Part shown: positions 1 through 6,999 of the stretch, piece by piece
Layout of the letters: every line of letters starts with the position of its first letter
How positions within the stretch are numbered: the stretch's first letter is position 1
From: Chordibacter forsetii
GTDB taxonomy: Bacteria > Verrucomicrobiota > Verrucomicrobiia > Opitutales > Seribacteraceae
Direction of reading: 5' to 3'
Assembly: GCF_964187505.1 (NCBI RefSeq)
Contig: NZ_CAXLML010000080.1
Location: forward strand, 1-11,135
DNA length: 11,135 bases
Program-made: the position numbers and the translations under genes
Notes under the pieces: model-generated
What the model was told of the DNA's origin: nothing
The model's input: the letters and a program-made list of their open reading frames with translations, nothing else
The model's database searches: none

Positions 1-819
1 ATCTTTGCCAAAGCAATCGAAGTCACTCAAAGCCCAATCGGCAAGACTTCTCGTTCCACTCCGGTTACTTATTTGGGAGTCTGGACCCGCATAAGGGAAT
101 TGATTTCCACCTTACCCGAAGCCAAGGCTCGCGGGCTTGGGCCAAGTGATTTTTCCTTTAATGTAAAAGGGGGAAGATGTGAAATTTGCAAAGGAGCTGG
201 GAAAATTAAATTGGAAATGAATTTCCTGCCAGATTCATATGTTGAGTGCGAAGAGTGTGCCGGTAAACGATACAAAGACGAGGTCCTTGATTTAAAATGG
301 AGAGGAAAGAACATCGACGAAATTCTTAACCTCACTTTCGCCGATGCAGTAGATTTCTTCTCCTTTGATGAATTGCTTAAGGAAACCTTTTCCCTCATGA
401 AAGAAACGGGACTAGGCTATTTGAGATTGGGTCAAACTTCACCAACCCTTTCGGGAGGAGAGGCGCAAAGACTCAAACTGGCATCGGAACTTTCTTCTGG
501 AATCGAACTTAAAGGAAGAAGGTTGGGCAAGGTCCAAAAAAACTTTTATGTTTTAGAAGAGCCCACCATTGGGCTTCATTCAAAAGACTGCCAAAAGTTA
601 ATACTTCTCCTGCATCGATTAGTAGACGACGGTCACACCGTGGTTGTGATCGAACACGATGTCGATCTCATCGCAGAAGCGGACTTCGTTATTGAATTGG
701 GACCGAAAGGGGGAAAAGAGGGTGGCAAACTCTTACATCATGGAACAATAACATCTTTATTAGAGAAACATAAAAATCCTACTACACGATTTTTACGAAA
801 AGTAGTAAGACAAAATTGA
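1..819 (+). CDS. uvrA: Excinuclease ABC subunit A (UvrA), C-terminal fragment, 5' end outside window
   Basis: UvrA is the DNA-damage recognition ATPase of nucleotide excision repair; it loads UvrB onto lesions. The reading frame is open from base 1, so about 272 C-terminal residues are visible and the start lies upstream of the window. The fragment shows SPIGKTSRS, then FSFNVKGGRC opening a zinc module with two CxxC pairs (visible residues 60/63 and 83/86), the ABC signature LSGGEAQR (about 150-157), Walker B FYVLEEP (about 182-188) and the H-loop VVVIEH (His about 219). These belong to the second ATPase half. Two oddities: the Walker B Asp-Glu pair reads Glu-Glu, and the segment between signature helix and Walker B is longer than in typical UvrA and rich in basic residues (around GRRLGKVQKN). 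The gene ends 11 bases from the convergent tyrS stop. The family assignment is very secure. Confidence 0.96.
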   Translation: MFAKAIEVTQSPIGKTSRSTPVTYLGVWTRIRELISTLPEAKARGLGPSDFSFNVKGGRCEICKGAGKIKLEMNFLPDSYVECEECAGKRYKDEVLDLKWRGKNIDEILNLTFADAVDFFSFDELLKETFSLMKETGLGYLRLGQTSPTLSGGEAQRLKLASELSSGIELKGRRLGKVQKNFYVLEEPTIGLHSKDCQKLILLLHRLVDDGHTVVVIEHDVDLIAEADFVIELGPKGGKEGGKLLHHGTITSLLEKHKNPTTRFLRKVVRQN

Positions 820-830
820 GTCTTTAGAAC

Positions 831-2006
831 TTACGGCTTTATTCGCAGAAAGATTTTCTTACCCGCTTTAAGAATTTTGGGGGATGCTGACAGAGTTGCT
901 AGATCAATATCTGGACTGTCTACTTTTTCTCCTTCTAGTTTTACGGCTCCTTGTTTAATCAGTCGGCGAATTTGACCTTTTGATTCAAATAATCCAGATT
1001 CTGAAAGGATATTTAAAAGGGTTGGGGGTTGTGAGAAACCTTGAGAAATAGAAATTTCAGGCATGTCTTTTGGGTCTTCTCCTTTTGAAAAAACTTGGGA
1101 AAAAGCACTCAGTTCTTCATCAGCTTTTTTAGCACCAAAAAAAACAGAGGTAAGTTCTCGTGCCAATTGTTTCTTAGTCTCCATTGGGTGAGAACGCTTA
1201 AGTGCAATCAATTCAGATTCGTCTTTGAGTAATAACAAACGATAATAATCCCACATCACTTCATCGGAAATAGACATAGTTTTTCCAAACATATCCTTTG
1301 CCGAATCATTAAAAGCGATGTAATTATCGTAGCTTTTGGACATCTTTTTAGAACCGTCCAATCCGACAAGTAAAGGTAGGGTAATCACCGCTTGCGGGGA
1401 CAATCCTTTTTCTTTCTGCAAGTTTCTGCCGACTAACATGTTGAAGAGTTGATCATTACCACCTAATTCAACATCGGATTCCAAGACAATGGAATCGTAA
1501 CCTTGAATCAACGGATACATAAATTCTACCATGGAAATTGGCTGATTGGATTTAAAACGTTTTTCAAAATCATCTCTTTCTAGCATTCGTGCAACTGTCA
1601 TACTTCGAGTAAGAGAAAGGGCATCAGCAAAACTCATCTCACCAAACCATTCACTGTTACGACGTACCACAGTTTTAGATTCGTCCAGTATCTTGAAAGC
1701 TTGCTCCAGATAAGTAGTAGCATTCTGGTTAACCGCAGACTCGGTTAATTCAGGGCGCAGTTCAGAACGCCCACTCGGGTCACCAATTCGAGCAGTGTAA
1801 TCACCAATTAATAAAATGGCTTCATGACCTGCATCTTGAAATTGCCTAAGTTTGTTAAACACAACCAAGTGCCCAAAAGTCAAATCAGGTCGAGTTGGAT
1901 CAACTCCAAACTTAATCTTTAATTTACGCCCCTGCTTTAGATTATCAAGCAATTCATCTTGCCCAATTACAACCTCTGCATTTTCCAACAACTTGTTTTC
2001 AATCAT
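831..2006 (-). CDS. tyrS: Tyrosyl-tRNA synthetase
   Basis: A cytoplasmic class I aminoacyl-tRNA synthetase that charges tRNA-Tyr with tyrosine, 391 residues, a normal length for the bacterial enzyme. Visible features in order: GVDPTRPD and the HIGH-region TFGHL (about 43-47), GDYTARIGDPSGRS (about 68-81), the tyrosine-pocket region with QGYD (168-171) and GGNDQ (182-186), KMSKS (221-225), and a C-terminal S4-like tRNA-binding domain beginning near residue 330 (SKGQIRRLIKQGAVKLEG). The first histidine of the HxGH motif is replaced by Thr43 while the second, His46, is kept. Overall organisation fits the TyrRS type with a C-terminal S4 domain. The start is ATG at 2004-2006, with only a weak GAG purine run upstream. 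It is transcribed away from the peroxiredoxin gene and converges on uvrA; it appears monocistronic. I see no T-box-like leader in the 150-bp upstream gap. Confidence 0.96.
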   Translation of the reverse strand: MIENKLLENAEVVIGQDELLDNLKQGRKLKIKFGVDPTRPDLTFGHLVVFNKLRQFQDAGHEAILLIGDYTARIGDPSGRSELRPELTESAVNQNATTYLEQAFKILDESKTVVRRNSEWFGEMSFADALSLTRSMTVARMLERDDFEKRFKSNQPISMVEFMYPLIQGYDSIVLESDVELGGNDQLFNMLVGRNLQKEKGLSPQAVITLPLLVGLDGSKKMSKSYDNYIAFNDSAKDMFGKTMSISDEVMWDYYRLLLLKDESELIALKRSHPMETKKQLARELTSVFFGAKKADEELSAFSQVFSKGEDPKDMPEISISQGFSQPPTLLNILSESGLFESKGQIRRLIKQGAVKLEGEKVDSPDIDLATLSASPKILKAGKKIFLRIKP

Positions 2007-2156
2007 TACGAATTTGATCTCTATAAATAAATTGTGCTACTTCTACGAGCGAAGAATACGAAAGATTCATTCTTTTCTGTTATGATTCAGCTTGCAAGAA
2101 ACCCATGTAACCTTACCAATTTAGACTCTTCTTATAACCCTTACCCAAGAGACAAA

Positions 2157-2624
2157 ATGACCTTAGACATTGGCACAATCGCCCCAGACTTTACACTCAA
2201 AACCAAAACACCTGACGGATTAAATGACATTACCTTAAGCGAACACAAAGGCGAATCTAATGTAGTTTTACTCTTTTTTCCTTTTGCATTTACCAGTGTA
2301 TGCATGGCAGAAGCATGTTCGGTAAGGGACGACCTAAAAGCTTACGATGAATTAAATGCAAAGGTATATGGAATTAGCGTAGATAGTCCGTTTGCACAGG
2401 AAGCAATGGCGATCAAGGAAGGTTTAAACTTCCCTTTACTTAGTGACTTCAATAAAGAAGTTTCCCAAAAATACGGCGTGCTATATGAAGATTTCATCGG
2501 CTTTCAAGGGGTATCAAAGCGTTCAGCTTTTGTTATTTCTAAAGAAGGCACAGTTGCACTAGCTTGGTCTTCTGATGACCCAAAACAACTTCCTGACTTT
2601 GCGCAAATCAAAGGAGTTCTTTAA
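2157..2624 (+). CDS. Peroxiredoxin, AhpE/BCP-like
   Basis: A thiol peroxidase expected to reduce hydrogen or organic peroxides in the cytoplasm. With the ATG at 2157 the protein has 155 residues, normal for AhpE/BCP-type enzymes. It starts with GTIAPDFTL (6-14) and carries the active-site segment FPFAFTSVC, where Cys49 is the expected peroxidatic cysteine within the TxxC motif. A second cysteine (Cys54, in CMAEAC) lies five residues later, and this CxxxxC arrangement is also seen in AhpE. No obvious distant resolving cysteine is visible, so a 1-Cys or AhpE-like mechanism is likely (inference). The frame stays open upstream to 2034, with another ATG at 2082. I chose 2157 because family homology begins right after it, and AAGAG lies just upstream as a modest ribosome-binding site. 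The gene is divergent from tyrS. Which subfamily and which electron donor it uses cannot be settled here. Confidence 0.88.
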   Translation: MTLDIGTIAPDFTLKTKTPDGLNDITLSEHKGESNVVLLFFPFAFTSVCMAEACSVRDDLKAYDELNAKVYGISVDSPFAQEAMAIKEGLNFPLLSDFNKEVSQKYGVLYEDFIGFQGVSKRSAFVISKEGTVALAWSSDDPKQLPDFAQIKGVL

Positions 2625-2641
2625 TTTAAAAATCATAGCTT

Positions 2642-2736
2642 GAAGGGTATTAATAAGTTCATAGAACCCGCAAACCAGGTATGGTAATCTCTTAATCGTG
2701 ACTTGCTTTCCCTTTAAATTAATACCTGCAGGCTTC
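2642..2736 (+). ncRNA. Candidate structured RNA or leader element before the STAS gene (inverted repeat with internal hairpins)
   Basis: In the 151-bp gap between the peroxiredoxin stop and the STAS start, GGTATTAAT (2646-2654) is perfectly complementary to ATTAATACC (2718-2726). GAAG (2642-2645) can extend the pairing with CTTC (2733-2736) across a six-base bulge. Between the arms are two small perfect hairpins: GTTC-ATA-GAAC (2657-2667) and ACCA-GGTA-TGGT (2674-2685). The remaining inner segment (2686-2717) shows no clear pairing. This resembles a multibranched RNA closed by a long stem and ending 39 bases before the GTG start. It matches no riboswitch class or tRNA that I can recognise. 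The pairing is AT-rich and could be chance, and the strand is assumed from the downstream gene. Confidence 0.22.
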
Positions 2737-2775
2737 TCCGATTGTGAGCAAGTTAGAGCATAATAGTTTACAGAA

Positions 2776-3264
2776 GTGGACATTAATTTTCGAGTTCATG
2801 TCACACCAGACCGAGCATTCGTAAAGGTTCTTAACAAAGCTTCGTACTTAAATTGTGAACCTCTTCGGCTTTTTTTTGAAGAGCAAGGTAAGAAGGGACA
2901 AAAAAGATATGTGATTGATTTTGAAGATTGCTCCAGTATGGACAGTACTTTTTTGGGCATCTTGGTGAGTGTTGCTTTGAAAATCCGCAGTGCTGCCGAT
3001 GAGGGCAGTATTTCTTTACTCAACTTACGAGGAAGAAATTTAGAAACCGTATGCAACTTGGGGATTCACCAGATTGCAAATGTAAGTTCAGATGAAGTAA
3101 AGGATGAAGTGCAGCTTGAAAACCTTGCTATCAAACCTTCCCAATCGAATGCCAACCCCGATACGATATACAAAGCTCACAAGGCACTGATGAATCTTAA
3201 TGAAAAAAACCTAAAAGTGTTCTCAGATGTCGTTAGCTACCTTGAGCAAAAAAAAGAGGGATAA
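2776..3264 (+). CDS. STAS-domain protein, probable anti-sigma-factor antagonist
   Basis: A 162-residue soluble protein. Residues about 1-105 fit a STAS domain of the SpoIIAA/RsbV type: a beta-rich start, YVIDFEDCSSMDSTFLG (45-61), and following helix and strand elements. In SpoIIAA-like proteins the serine after the conserved aspartate (DS) is phosphorylated by an anti-sigma kinase; here that would be Ser57 in MDSTFLG. A C-terminal extension of about 60 residues, polar and probably helical, goes beyond the usual 100-120-residue antagonist. The start is GTG at 2776, the first possible start after an in-frame TAG at 2764-2766, with no clear Shine-Dalgarno sequence. The stop is 17 bases before the PP2C phosphatase gene, so the two are very probably one operon and likely substrate and enzyme. 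No kinase or sigma factor is nearby. The domain call is strong; the physiological target is unknown. Confidence 0.82.
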   Translation: MDINFRVHVTPDRAFVKVLNKASYLNCEPLRLFFEEQGKKGQKRYVIDFEDCSSMDSTFLGILVSVALKIRSAADEGSISLLNLRGRNLETVCNLGIHQIANVSSDEVKDEVQLENLAIKPSQSNANPDTIYKAHKALMNLNEKNLKVFSDVVSYLEQKKEG

Positions 3265-3281
3265 ATTAGTTAGCAGAAAAT

Positions 3282-4724
3282 ATGTACCCTTTAATTTGGT
3301 TTTTTGGCGGATTGATGATCGGTCTTTGTTTTTGGGTTATTGGCCGGAAACGTTGGCAAATTTCTCGTAAAAAATTATTGCAGCAAAAAAATCAACTCTC
3401 ACAGGAAAAAAAAATTGCAGTTGAATTCATGCACAATTTGGCTGAGGCCATTGGTGAAGGAGTGGAAAGAAAAGTCCTCTATCAACGAATTGTTCATACT
3501 GCTGTTATCACAACCGGGGCAATAAGTGCATGTATTTATGAAAAGCTTCCTAACGGCAGATTAAAGGGAGTCGCAGTTGAAGGACTTTTCCCTCCACAGC
3601 GAGCCATCAAGACTAACTCGGAAGAAAAAACTTCTCCACGTGCACGCTTCATTGAAAAAGTATTAAACTCTGAAATTTTAGAAGCTGGAGAAGGTATTGT
3701 TGGACAAGTAGCCAAAACCGGCAAGCCAGTGTTTGTTCCACATGCAATTGAGGATCCTAGAATTATAAGACACGAGGATACCTCTTTATCTGTCCGCTCT
3801 ATGGTTTTTTCCCCCTTAATTCATGATGACCAAACGATGGGAGTTCTCGCAGTAGCAAATCCTTCCAATGGGCTTTCTTTTTCCGAAACAGACTTTTCGA
3901 TGATTAATTCATTGGGTGAACAAGCTGCTCTAGCGATCAAAAATTCGGACGCCATGAACCTTCGATTTGAAAAAAACCGAATGGATGGTGACCTTAAGCT
4001 TGCTCATGATGTTCAGGAACTTTTCTTGACCCGAGTCTTTCCCCCCAGCAAAGGATTGGAAATCGATGCTAGGTATGTACCTTCGGCTCAAGTAGGCGGA
4101 GACTTTTACGACTTTTACAAGCTATCTTCCCATAAGTTTTGCTTATGTATTGCCGATGTCTCAGGGAAAGGAGTGCCTGCATCATTGCTTATGGCCTTAT
4201 GTCAGACCCACCTTAAGCACTTAGTTCATAAAAATCGATCGCCCTCTGAAGTTCTTGTTCTTTTGAATGAAGAACTTTTTTCAAGAATTCGAAAGGATAT
4301 GTTCATCACACTTTTCCTTGCCGTAATCGATACTCGTTCTGATAAAATAACCTATGCACGAGCCGGTCACGAACCAGGCTTACTTGTAAAAGCTTCCACC
4401 GCTGCTAACGAAGTGGTGGAACTAAGAGGAAACGGTATGGCATTGGGTATGGTCGAGCCGGATTTATTTTCTAGTCTTATCAAAAACGAAGAAACCGATT
4501 TTTCCGGCGGCGACTTACTCTGTTTATTCACCGATGGCGTAACTGAAGCTAGTAACCAAGAAAAGGAGGAATTTGGGGTTTCTCGTCTAAAGGATGAACT
4601 GATTAAACATGCGGGTCTTGATCCTCAGTCCATCAATCAAAAAATCATTCAGGATTTAAATAAATTTAGTCCACAAAGCCATGATCGAGATGACTTAACT
4701 CTTCTTACAGTTAAGCGAGTTTAA
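3282..4724 (+). CDS. Membrane-anchored GAF plus PP2C (SpoIIE/RsbU-type) serine phosphatase
   Basis: A 480-residue protein expected to dephosphorylate a STAS-domain antagonist, probably the one encoded just upstream. Order: one N-terminal membrane helix (about 3-20) followed by positively charged GRKRW, which suggests a cytoplasmic body; a short Gln/Lys-rich, probably coiled segment (about 28-50); a GAF sensor domain (about 55-222, with GEGIVGQVAKTGKPVFV); a linker with the LKLAHDVQ helix usual before such phosphatases (about 238-245); then the PP2C domain. The metal-binding acidic motifs appear intact: GGDFYD (272-277), ADVSGKG (291-297), FTDGVTEA (416-423) and DRDDLT (468-473), and ARAGHEP (359-365) is also conserved. 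The enzyme therefore looks active. The GAF ligand cannot be predicted. The start is ATG 3282, 17 bases after the STAS stop, with no clear ribosome-binding site. It converges with the DUF5069 gene, 14 bases away. Confidence 0.9.
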   Translation: MYPLIWFFGGLMIGLCFWVIGRKRWQISRKKLLQQKNQLSQEKKIAVEFMHNLAEAIGEGVERKVLYQRIVHTAVITTGAISACIYEKLPNGRLKGVAVEGLFPPQRAIKTNSEEKTSPRARFIEKVLNSEILEAGEGIVGQVAKTGKPVFVPHAIEDPRIIRHEDTSLSVRSMVFSPLIHDDQTMGVLAVANPSNGLSFSETDFSMINSLGEQAALAIKNSDAMNLRFEKNRMDGDLKLAHDVQELFLTRVFPPSKGLEIDARYVPSAQVGGDFYDFYKLSSHKFCLCIADVSGKGVPASLLMALCQTHLKHLVHKNRSPSEVLVLLNEELFSRIRKDMFITLFLAVIDTRSDKITYARAGHEPGLLVKASTAANEVVELRGNGMALGMVEPDLFSSLIKNEETDFSGGDLLCLFTDGVTEASNQEKEEFGVSRLKDELIKHAGLDPQSINQKIIQDLNKFSPQSHDRDDLTLLTVKRV

Positions 4725-4738
4725 TTTAGGACTGAATA

Positions 4739-5191
4739 CTAAGTTATTTTTTGTTCATCGAAATCAATCACGTCAGCAAAAGAGCGTAATTCATCGCGGC
4801 CTGAGGCACCCAGGCCTTCCTTAATTTCTTGTAATTTTTCGAGTGCCATATCGGACATTCCGATTTGGACCACTCGGCGGTTCCATTCATGAACTCTTAA
4901 ATCTTTTGGTAAAAGCTCCTTTAAACTATGATTTAATTCTTCTTCGCTTTTAGCCTTTTGTACGCAAGCAATGATCTGCTCAGCTTCAAGTCCTAAATGA
5001 AGACACAGAAAGCCATCAAAACCTTTAGTGAAATTCCGTTGGTAGCTTTTGGGTAAAGTCCCTTGCAAATGTTTGCGAATTTTTGCCAAAAACCTGGGCA
5101 GGTGAAGGAGGCCCGATGAATGAGCCTCATAAGGGGAGGGGAGGTCTAGTAAAGTAGCTCCGGTCGGTCCGTGAATGATTTTTGAGTCCAA
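4739..5191 (-). CDS. DUF5069 domain-containing protein
   Basis: A 150-residue, probably cytoplasmic protein of unknown function. The segment SGLLHLPRFLAKIRKHLQGT followed by YQRN and KGFDGFLCLHLGLE matches my memory of DUF5069 proteins, which are common in Verrucomicrobiota and some related bacteria. Later parts contain SEEELNHSL, VHEWNRRVVQIGMSD and an acidic end (FADVIDFDEQ) also typical of that family. No signal peptide, membrane segment or catalytic motif is visible. The start is TTG at 5189-5191: there is no ATG in the first hundred or so residues, and no upstream in-frame ATG or GTG in the 52-bp gap. No Shine-Dalgarno sequence is seen. It is divergent from the ABC exporter gene and convergent with the phosphatase gene. 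Neighbours do not reveal a role. Confidence 0.75.
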   Translation of the reverse strand: MDSKIIHGPTGATLLDLPSPYEAHSSGLLHLPRFLAKIRKHLQGTLPKSYQRNFTKGFDGFLCLHLGLEAEQIIACVQKAKSEEELNHSLKELLPKDLRVHEWNRRVVQIGMSDMALEKLQEIKEGLGASGRDELRSFADVIDFDEQKIT

Positions 5192-5243
5192 GTTTGTAAT
5201 ATAGTTAAGAAAAGTGTTTTGTGATTGTTTTTAAATTATAAAC

Positions 5244-6995
5244 ATGAGCCAAACCAAAAAGACAAAAGTAATTTCAAGAGTTAGTACCTATATACTTTTT
5301 CACAAGCTACTTTTTGGAGGAACTTTGGCATTAGCCTGTGTAATGACTTTGTTATCTGTATTGGCACCCTCTGTCATTCAGCAGGTTTTAGACAATGTTT
5401 TTACAAAGGGTATTGGGGACGGAACATTACTCATAAAGGGAATTTTCCTAATCGCGGGCATATTTTTTTTGAAAGAATTATTGAACTGCTTTCGGATTCG
5501 CATCAACAACAAGCTCGAACAACGTGTGATCTATCGCTTGCGACAAGATCTTCACGACAAACTACTCCGTTTACCAATCAATTTTTATGATCGTCGAAAG
5601 AGTGGCGATATTTCATCTCGAGTATTAGAGGATGTACAGAGTGTGGAACGTGCGATTTTAGACGGGACCGAACAAGGAGTGATTGCGGTTCTCACATTAG
5701 CCGGTGTATCAGCTATGATGTTTTTTCAAGAACCAAGACTTGCGATTATTGTTTTTCTACCCCTCCCCATTTTGGGATGGATGGCCTATCAATACGCCCG
5801 TGTATCCAAGAAAAACTGGCGAGCTGTTCGCGATAAATCTGGCGAACTCAACTCCCTTTTGGTCGAAGATATTCAAGGCAATCGATTAATTCAATCCTTC
5901 GCACTTATGCTTCGCGAACGAAAAAGGTTTGCAAAGGTTGCTCGGGAGCTCGAAAAGGTTTCACTAACCGCGATGTATCGCTGGTCCATTCAAGGCCCAG
6001 GGGCTAGCTTTACTTCCTCCTTAGGGATTCTTGGGGTGGTTGGAATGGGTGCTTACTTGCTCGAAACTGATCCAGCATTTTCAAATGGCCAGTTCTTCGC
6101 GTTCCTACTTTATGCCAATATGTTTTACGAACCAATTAGACAACTTGTTGGAATTAATAATCTTGTCGCTGCAGGAAAAGCCTCGGGCGAAAGAGTTTTT
6201 GAAATCTTAGACGCTCCTATTGAGGTCGAAAGTCCTACCCACCCAGTTCCATTCCCTCTTATCGAGCAAGAAATTAAATTTTCCAAAGTAAGTTTTTCTT
6301 ATGCTGAAAGAAGCCCTGTGGTTAAGGACCTATCCTTTACCTTGGCGCACGGCTCAACCACCGCTTTAGTCGGACCTACAGGAGCCGGCAAGAGCACAAT
6401 CGCTAGTCTGTTACTTCGTTATTATGATGTGGATGAGGGAAAAATTACCATTGGCGGAAAAAATGTAAGCCAGCTCTCATTAAGTAATTTAAGAACTCAT
6501 ATTGGCTTGGTTTCTCAAGACCCCTTTCTCTTCGATACATCCGTCAGGGAAAATCTACTCTTAGCATCCGAAAATGCGAGCGAAGATGAATTACAACGAG
6601 CCTTAAAAGCAGCTCACGCATGGGAATTCGTTAGGCTATTACCTGAAGGTATGAATACTTTAATTGGAGAAAGAGGGGTAAGATTGAGCATGGGCGAAAA
6701 ACAACGACTTACCCTTGCCCGAGCTATGCTAAAATCTTCCCCAATCCTCATCTTGGATGAAGCCACATCAAGTGTGGATGTAGATACAGAACGACAAATC
6801 CAACAAGCTCTACATGATTTAATTAAAGATAAAACAACACTTATTATTGCCCATCGACTCAGTACCATTCGTGAGGCTGATGAAATTATCTTTTTAGAAA
6901 AAGGGCAAATTCTTGAAAAAGGTACGCACCCAGAATTGATGATGCTTGATGGAGCTTATGCTAAATACTGCAATTTGCAGAAAAAACTGGTTTGA
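5244..6995 (+). CDS. ABC exporter, MsbA-like (fused membrane and ATPase domains)
   Basis: A 583-residue inner-membrane half-transporter that would work as a homodimer. The N-terminal membrane domain has hydrophobic segments near 22-45, 62-82, 145-180 and 255-295, fitting the six-helix type IV (MsbA/LmrA/Sav1866) fold, with the coupling-helix region LPINFYDRRKSGDISSR (110-126). The ATPase domain begins near 343: Walker A GPTGAGKST (377-385), Q-loop Gln425, signature LSMGEKQR (481-488), Walker B ILILDE with catalytic Glu506, and H-loop His537 (IIAHRLS). The signature deviates from LSGGQ but keeps the key Ser482 and Gly484. Candidate cargo includes lipid A (an lpxD fragment lies at the far end of the window), other lipids or drugs; sequence alone does not decide. 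The start is ATG 5244 with no Shine-Dalgarno sequence. It shares a 52-bp gap with the divergent DUF5069 gene. Confidence 0.9.
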   Translation: MSQTKKTKVISRVSTYILFHKLLFGGTLALACVMTLLSVLAPSVIQQVLDNVFTKGIGDGTLLIKGIFLIAGIFFLKELLNCFRIRINNKLEQRVIYRLRQDLHDKLLRLPINFYDRRKSGDISSRVLEDVQSVERAILDGTEQGVIAVLTLAGVSAMMFFQEPRLAIIVFLPLPILGWMAYQYARVSKKNWRAVRDKSGELNSLLVEDIQGNRLIQSFALMLRERKRFAKVARELEKVSLTAMYRWSIQGPGASFTSSLGILGVVGMGAYLLETDPAFSNGQFFAFLLYANMFYEPIRQLVGINNLVAAGKASGERVFEILDAPIEVESPTHPVPFPLIEQEIKFSKVSFSYAERSPVVKDLSFTLAHGSTTALVGPTGAGKSTIASLLLRYYDVDEGKITIGGKNVSQLSLSNLRTHIGLVSQDPFLFDTSVRENLLLASENASEDELQRALKAAHAWEFVRLLPEGMNTLIGERGVRLSMGEKQRLTLARAMLKSSPILILDEATSSVDVDTERQIQQALHDLIKDKTTLIIAHRLSTIREADEIIFLEKGQILEKGTHPELMMLDGAYAKYCNLQKKLV

Positions 6996-6999
6996 AAGA

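Noticed and set aside
69..398. 109-residue open frame on the minus strand inside uvrA
   Set aside because: It lies wholly opposite a strongly conserved UvrA region and its translation is Ser/Lys-rich with no recognisable domain.
807..824. Hairpin AAGAC-8-GTCTT over the uvrA stop as a terminator
   Set aside because: Only five mostly AT pairs and no T-run follows.
2646..2726. Possible tRNA, because a 9-bp closing stem bounds an 81-base segment
   Set aside because: On neither strand is there a T-arm with GGTTCRA-type loop in its own stem, nor a proper anticodon arm.
2559..2783. 74-residue minus-strand frame covering the gap before the STAS gene
   Set aside because: It overlaps the peroxiredoxin end and the STAS start, looks like no protein I know, and has no ribosome-binding site; the gap is better explained as regulatory or leader DNA.
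5192..5243. Promoters and a leaderless TTG start in the 52-bp DUF5069/ABC divergent gap (TATATT on minus at 5198-5203; TTATAA on plus at 5236-5241)
   Set aside because: AT-rich matches without a supporting -35; the plus-strand one is too close to the ATG. Not enough to annotate.
6614..6868. 84-residue minus-strand frame inside the ABC transporter ATPase domain
   Set aside because: Antisense shadow of the conserved signature and Walker B region, with no independent support.
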